A DNA stretch of 64,000 bases, from assembly GCA_900545815.1 (NCBI GenBank), contig URAM01000003.1:1-64000 (forward strand), in the 5' to 3' direction. The notes beneath the pieces were generated by a model. The model was not told the origin of the DNA, did not search any database, and worked only from the letters and a program-made list of their open reading frames with translations. Each line of letters begins with the position of its first letter. The first letter of the stretch is position 1. The stretch comes from an uncultured Eubacteriales bacterium. GTDB taxonomy: Bacteria > Bacillota > Clostridia > Oscillospirales > Oscillospiraceae. Positions 59,646-64,000 of this stretch are shown here, piece after piece. The translations under genes and the position numbers were made by a program.

Positions 59646-60857
59646 TCACTTGTTTTTGACCTTCATTTCCCACTCGGCTTCCATTTCATCCACTTCTTCT
59701 GCCGTGAAGCCCAGGGCTTCCAGCACCTCATGGTTCTGTTCGCCCAGCGCCGGCGCTTTGCCGTAGACCGGCTCGAAAGCGGAGAATTTGAAGGGATCAG
59801 AGGGGAATCGGCGGGTACGGACGGTGGTCATCCCATCTGCCATAGGCATATCGGCGATCCAGCCGCACTGGTTGAAATGCGGGTCCTCATCAATGTCCTT
59901 CATGTTGTAGATCTTGGAGCAGGGCACACCTGCCACCATCAGCAAATCGATGGCATCGCTGACCTGTTCAAAGTTGCTCAGCCAGTCCTCGATGATCTCG
60001 ATGAGCAGCTGTTTGTTTTCCACGCGCTTGTCATTGCTGACAAAGCGGGGGTCGTTGATCAATTCCGTCCGCTGCATGACCTTGCAGAAGGTCTCCCACA
60101 GCTTGCTGCTGAGCACGCCGATGACCACGGACTGGTTGTTCCTGCCCTTGAAGATGCCATAGGGAGCCAGGTTGCTGTGGTGGTTGCCTGTTCTGGTCTG
60201 CATCACGCCGGTGATGCCGTGATCCAGCTTGGCCGCCATCCACATCAGGCTGCGCGCCAGAGAGATGTCGATGTGCTGCCCTTCCCCGGTCTCAGACCGG
60301 TAATAGAGGGCGGTGCCGATGCAGCCGAAGGCGTTCAGGGCGCCCATCCAGTCGCCGATGGCGGAGCCGATCTTGGTGGGTGCGCCATCCGGTTCTCCGG
60401 TCATCTCCATCATGCCGGACACCGCCTGGGCGATGACGTCATAGCCGGGTCGGTTGGCGTAGGGGCCTTCCTGTCCGTAGGCGGAGATGGAGCAGTAGAT
60501 GAGGCGGGGATTGATCTCCTTGAGCGTCTCATAATCCAGCCCCAGCTTTTTCATGACCCCAGGTCGATAGCTTTCCAGCAGTACGTCCGCTTGCGCCGCC
60601 AGCTTCCGGAAGGCTTCCGCCCCACGGGGATCCTTCAGATCCAGCACCACCGACTTCTTGCCTCGGTTGGAGGTGCAGTAGTTGATGCTGATGCCGTCAA
60701 TGATGGGGGGGAAATAGCGGTTGTCGTCGCCCAGCACCGGCTTTTCCACGTGCCAGACTTCTGCACCGTAATCGGCCAGCATAGCGCCTGCCATGGGGCC
60801 TGCGTAGTTATTGGTGACATCCAGAACCTTTAGGTTCTCGTAGACTTGTCTTCCCAT
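59646..60857 (-). CDS. Class III (CaiB/BaiF/Frc family) CoA transferase
   Basis: A 403-residue class III CoA transferase. Asp169 in KIGSAIGDWMGAL aligns with the catalytic aspartate of formyl-CoA transferase, same number. Other signatures: VLDVTNNYAGPMAGAMLADYGAEVWHVEKP, DVLLESYRPGVMKKLGLDYE and TGEGQHIDISL. It moves CoA between two carboxylic acids without loss of energy, here likely activating the incoming substrate at the cost of the product acyl-CoA. AAAAGGAAG before the start. Confidence 0.93.
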   Translation of the reverse strand: MGRQVYENLKVLDVTNNYAGPMAGAMLADYGAEVWHVEKPVLGDDNRYFPPIIDGISINYCTSNRGKKSVVLDLKDPRGAEAFRKLAAQADVLLESYRPGVMKKLGLDYETLKEINPRLIYCSISAYGQEGPYANRPGYDVIAQAVSGMMEMTGEPDGAPTKIGSAIGDWMGALNAFGCIGTALYYRSETGEGQHIDISLARSLMWMAAKLDHGITGVMQTRTGNHHSNLAPYGIFKGRNNQSVVIGVLSSKLWETFCKVMQRTELINDPRFVSNDKRVENKQLLIEIIEDWLSNFEQVSDAIDLLMVAGVPCSKIYNMKDIDEDPHFNQCGWIADMPMADGMTTVRTRRFPSDPFKFSAFEPVYGKAPALGEQNHEVLEALGFTAEEVDEMEAEWEMKVKNK

Positions 60858-60885
60858 TGTTGCTTCCTTTTCGTTCTAAGTTAGA

Positions 60886-62058
60886 TTACCAAGCCCACAT
60901 GGTCTCGAAGTAAGCGTGCAGTTCTTCCGGATCGGTGACCTCTGCCACGCCCAGCATACCCTGTTCGTTGGTCCAGCAAGCGTGGTAAGCAGCTTCCATC
61001 TGTTCCTTGCTGCCGATGCCGTAGGTCTGAGGAGTAGGGATGCCCAGAGACTGGTTCATGTCCAGAACCACCTTGCAGCAGGCGTCTACCAGGGCTTCCC
61101 GTTCCAGGCCAGTGCTGTCCACGTTCATGAAGTCAGCCAGCTTCTGGAGCCGTTCCATGGGGACGGTCTTGCCGCAGTGCTGGATGGCGAAGTTCAGACC
61201 CCAAGCGCAGGCAATGCCGTGGGGAACGTGCAGTGCGCCGCCCAGTGCGTGTGCGATGGCGTGACCGGCCTGGAGGGTGCTGCTGGCGAAGCTAGCGCCG
61301 CCGTAAGTAGCAGCCTGCATCATCTGACCACGAGCTTCGATGTTCTTGCCGTCTTCCACAGCCACGGGCAGCCACTTGATCACACGGCGGATGGCGTTTT
61401 CGCAGAACATATCCGCAAATTCATTGTGACGACCAACCAGGAATGCTTCCACAGCGTGGGACAGAGCGTCCATACCAGTAGAAGCAGTCAGGCCCTTGGG
61501 CAGACCCAGCAGCAGAGCGGGATCCAGGTAAGCAGCGTAGGGACACATCTTGACCACGTCCTTCACGCAGACCTTTCTCTGGCTATCGGTGTCGGTGATG
61601 ATGGACAGAGCGGTTACTTCGGAGCCGGTGCCGGAGGTGGTGGGGATGGCGATGACCTTGGGGCAGAGGTTGGGGATGGGCTTGCCCACACCCAGGACAT
61701 AGTCCAGCAGGCGGCCGGGGTTGGTGTGCATGACCGCCATGCACTTGGTGGTATCGATGACACCGCCGCCGCCGATGGCGATGTAGATGTCAACGTTCTT
61801 CTCGTCAGCATACTTAGCAGCCGCTTCGATCATTTCCACGGGAGGGTCAGCGGTGACGCCGCCGAATTCTTCCACCACAAAGCCTGCTTCCCGCAGGGGA
61901 GTCAGGACGGAGTCAGCGATGCCGACCTGCTTGATGCCTTCGTCATAGACAGCCATGACCGTCTTCACGTTCAGGCTCTGCAACAGAGTGGCGACCTGCT
62001 TGGAAACGCCTTCGCCATAGATGATACGGGGGGCATTATAAGCGTCAAATGCGATCAT
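60886..62058 (-). CDS. Iron-containing alcohol dehydrogenase
   Basis: A 390-residue group III alcohol dehydrogenase. NAD(P) site AIGGGGVIDTTKCMAV (~residues 90-105) and metal-ligand segments DALSHAVEAFL and GHAIAHALGGALHVPHGIA are intact. It interconverts an alcohol and its aldehyde; with the acylating aldehyde dehydrogenase it links an alcohol to an acyl-CoA. ATG 62058 is chosen over TTG 62064. It lies 89 bases after the transporter gene. Confidence 0.92.
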   Translation of the reverse strand: MIAFDAYNAPRIIYGEGVSKQVATLLQSLNVKTVMAVYDEGIKQVGIADSVLTPLREAGFVVEEFGGVTADPPVEMIEAAAKYADEKNVDIYIAIGGGGVIDTTKCMAVMHTNPGRLLDYVLGVGKPIPNLCPKVIAIPTTSGTGSEVTALSIITDTDSQRKVCVKDVVKMCPYAAYLDPALLLGLPKGLTASTGMDALSHAVEAFLVGRHNEFADMFCENAIRRVIKWLPVAVEDGKNIEARGQMMQAATYGGASFASSTLQAGHAIAHALGGALHVPHGIACAWGLNFAIQHCGKTVPMERLQKLADFMNVDSTGLEREALVDACCKVVLDMNQSLGIPTPQTYGIGSKEQMEAAYHACWTNEQGMLGVAEVTDPEELHAYFETMWAW

Positions 62059-62147
62059 AATCAAATATCTCCTTTCCCAGAGGGATACGGTGGGGCAGGC
62101 GGTTGGGGGAGCCGCGCCTGCCCCCAGATTGGAACGGAATCAGCGAA

Positions 62148-63395
62148 TCAGGATTCTTCAACGTCCTTCAGCAGCGGACGATTCAGCTTAGGAATCAAAG
62201 CGCCGCAGATGACACCCACGGTGCACAGGACGAAGGCCATAACAAAGGCGATAGCATAGGAGCCGGTGCCGTCGATGCTGGCAGCTGCTACTCTGGGAAT
62301 GACCTGAGTCATGACCATGTAGCCCAGCAGAGCGAAGCCATAGATGTTGCCTGCGTAGACGGGGCCGAAGGAGGTGGTGCTCATGACCGGATAGACGGTG
62401 TTGGTGGCACCGAAGCCAGCGCCCAGGCAGACGTAAGCGACCAGGATGACCGCAACGGATTCACCGGTGAGCAGGCACAGGCCGCAGATCATGCACAGCA
62501 GCCAGCAGCAGCCGTAGATCTTCTTGTAGCCCAGGTTGTCCACCAGCTTGCCCAGCAGGAAACGGCCGACCACGTTGCCCACGTTGTACAGGGAAACGCC
62601 CAGCGTAGCATAAGCCAGATCAATGCCCTTATCGGTCATGAACAGGGAGAAGCGGGAGAACATGATCAGGTAGAAAGCGGGGAAGAAGGCCATGGCTGCC
62701 AGCTGGAGCCAGAACTGCTTGGTCTTCCAAGCCTTGGAGATGGGATAGCTGACATACTGAGAGGAGAGCGCTTCCCCATCGGCGGGAGCCACATACCCTT
62801 CGGGGACGTAGCCCAGAGGAGCGGACTTCATGCCCAGGCCGCACAGAATGCAGACCACAGCGCAGACGATGCCGCAGGCGAACAGGGTGACTTTGACGTT
62901 GAACGCCTGGGTGATGTAGGAACAGAGCGGAGCCAGGAAGGCGGAGGAGCCGCCGTTGAAGGCCATGCACAGACCAGCGGCCAGACCCTTTTTGTCCGGA
63001 TACCAGCCCATGACGCAGTACATGGTGCCGCAGTAGGTGATGCCGTTGCCCATGCCGATCAGGAAGCTGTAGGTGAAGTAGAGCAGACCAGGCGCAGAGT
63101 TCGGTACCAGACCGGTGAGGATCAGGCCAGCGCCAAAGACGATGGCGCCGATGAGGGTGACTGCCTTGCCGCCGAACTTCTGAAGCAGTTTACCGCCGAC
63201 GATGGAGCCGATGGGCCAGAAGGTCAGCATGGTCGTGCCGATGTTGGCGATAGCGGAAGCCTCCCAGCCGTAGTAGGCGGCCAAGGGGGTGATAAATACG
63301 GATGTTGCATTGATGATGCCGGCGCAGAGGAGGATGATCAGACCCCGGATCATGATGCCGGTTCTGTTCACATGTTGTGCGTCGAGATGAGTCAT
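62148..63395 (-). CDS. MFS transporter, oxalate/formate antiporter (OxlT)-like
   Basis: A 415-residue transporter with 12 predicted membrane helices. The block PIGSIVGGKLLQKFGGK between helices 2 and 3 and GMGNGITYCGTMYCVMGWYPDKKGLAAGLCMAFNGG around helices 4-5 are typical of the OxlT-like MFS family, which carries mono- and dicarboxylates. ATG 63395 is preferred; the frame is open upstream but no homologous residues precede MTHLD. First gene of the catabolic operon, so it probably brings in the substrate or exchanges it for a product. Confidence 0.9.
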   Translation of the reverse strand: MTHLDAQHVNRTGIMIRGLIILLCAGIINATSVFITPLAAYYGWEASAIANIGTTMLTFWPIGSIVGGKLLQKFGGKAVTLIGAIVFGAGLILTGLVPNSAPGLLYFTYSFLIGMGNGITYCGTMYCVMGWYPDKKGLAAGLCMAFNGGSSAFLAPLCSYITQAFNVKVTLFACGIVCAVVCILCGLGMKSAPLGYVPEGYVAPADGEALSSQYVSYPISKAWKTKQFWLQLAAMAFFPAFYLIMFSRFSLFMTDKGIDLAYATLGVSLYNVGNVVGRFLLGKLVDNLGYKKIYGCCWLLCMICGLCLLTGESVAVILVAYVCLGAGFGATNTVYPVMSTTSFGPVYAGNIYGFALLGYMVMTQVIPRVAAASIDGTGSYAIAFVMAFVLCTVGVICGALIPKLNRPLLKDVEES

Positions 63396-63613
63396 AACGT
63401 ACCACCAATTCCTTTCTTTTCTTCGATTCGTTTGGAGTCGGATGGCCATCCGTAATGCATGACAATCTGTGCTGCCCTGCATCAAACTGTGCCTTCATTG
63501 TACTGATTGGCGCCCCTCCAAACAATGTGTGCCAGTGACAAAAACCCCGTTGATTTTCCCACCTCTGAACAAAGGTGCCGTCTTTTCCCCCAATCCATCC
63601 GTTCATTTTGTAT

Positions 63614-63690
63614 AGTATGCCGTACCGGTGCTATTTTTTGTCAACCTTGTTTCATTCCTTACATTATATAATTTGTCTGATACAGAACAA
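63614..63690 (-). promoter_or_regulatory. Candidate promoters of the catabolic operon
   Basis: On the minus strand: (1) TTGTTC (63685-63690), 16 bases, TATAAT (63663-63668); (2) TTGACA (63639-63644), 19 bases, CATACT (63614-63619). The unusually long spacer of the second is of the kind used by MerR-type activators. Both leave a leader of 200-260 bases before the transporter start; 63396-63610 shows no gene. Confidence 0.45.
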
Positions 63691-63784
63691 CGTGTCTTTT
63701 CCCTAAAAAACTCCATTCTTTTGTTGAAATTCCCACAAAAGAACTGCCGCTACACCCTTATCTCTTTTTATGAATCTTTTCAGG

Positions 63785-63930
63785 TCATTTTACGTCTTAT
63801 TCTCTCTTTCTCCCCTTTTTCCCATTCTTTTCTTCCTTTTTCCTTTTTCGTTTTTTTCTCTCTGTTGCCCATCTTTTCCCACTTTTGTCCCTTTCCAGCT
63901 CCTTTTATAGCGATTTTCTCCCTCCTCCCC
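63785..63930 (+). other. Polypyrimidine tract, no gene
   Basis: An almost pure C/T stretch on plus (TCTCTCTTTCTCCCCTTTTTCCC…), purine-rich on minus. A short minus-strand open frame across it encodes only Lys/Arg/Glu/Gly low-complexity sequence and is not credible. The rest of 63690-64000 holds no supported feature. Confidence 0.6.
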
Positions 63931-64000
63931 GTCATTTTCACGAAGAACACAAAAAGTCAATCGTTTTTGTTTGCCATGCACATATACCCTTGGGACGGTT

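Noticed and set aside
58272..60833. An 853-codon plus-strand open frame
   Set aside because: It runs antisense to the aldehyde dehydrogenase and CoA transferase genes, which have intact catalytic motifs; its product is His/Asp/Gly-rich without family features.
63790..63981. Small minus-strand frame encoding Lys/Arg/Glu/Gly-rich sequence
   Set aside because: It is only the translation of a polypyrimidine tract; no ribosome site or homologous pattern.

Overview
The window reads as part of a spore-forming, anaerobic member of the Clostridia, most likely an Oscillospiraceae-type gut bacterium. Reasons: a typical SigG sporulation sigma factor, the iron-linked DUF2325/DUF3793/flavodoxin trio, lipoproteins with standard lipoboxes, GGAGG ribosome binding sites and GC-rich coding sequence. 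The left edge is the 5' end of a 16S rRNA gene on the minus strand, with two tandem rRNA promoters behind it.

Layout. 513-5767: a metal locus in two transcription units, each preceded by a DtxR/IdeR-like iron box. The first unit (HMA-domain protein, AraC regulator, small DUF6110-type membrane protein, P1B-type ATPase) resembles the fez gene clusters that build ferrosome iron-storage organelles. The second is DUF2325, DUF3793 and flavodoxin. 5889-6599: class I glutamine-amidotransferase-like hydrolase. 6869-13379: a two-gene unit with an 1835-residue STAND/AAA-type NTPase and a partner ending in a HEPN-like RNLAH motif, a possible conflict or defence system. 13461-25132: TrhA-like membrane protein, secreted subtilase, acetyltransferase, XRE regulator, CdaR-like regulator, RsuA-type pseudouridine synthase, SigG, and a sensor/kinase/LuxR response-regulator operon. 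25188-31772: small membrane protein, three paralogous lipoproteins plus one other, a 997-residue secreted Fn3 protein and a DUF3592 protein.

32034-53964 is the most unusual part. A minus-strand operon of ten genes (48989 down to 34020) encodes an XRE regulator, two Hsp70-like ATPases, a coiled-coil protein with a GrpE-like C-terminus, a possible third degenerate Hsp70-fold protein, two coiled-coil proteins, a small NrdG-like radical SAM protein, a 1689-residue protein with four CbxX/CfqX-type AAA modules fused to a trypsin-like protease, and a zinc-ribbon/RCC1-repeat protein. Divergent from it, a plus-strand operon encodes a small protein, an HEXXH putative metalloprotease with an acidic tail, a VirD4/TraG/HerA-like ATPase, a partner that lacks the Walker motifs and a zinc-ribbon membrane protein. 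I do not recognise this combination as a described system; I infer a chaperone/protease-centred stress or conflict machine.

54154-63395: a minus-strand catabolic operon with an OxlT-like MFS transporter, iron-type alcohol dehydrogenase, class III CoA transferase, CoA-acylating aldehyde dehydrogenase, enoyl-CoA hydratase, acyl-CoA dehydrogenase and EtfBA. Together these could interconvert an alcohol or aldehyde, its acyl-CoA and the enoyl-CoA; the substrate cannot be read from sequence. The last 600 bases hold its promoter region and a pyrimidine-rich tract.
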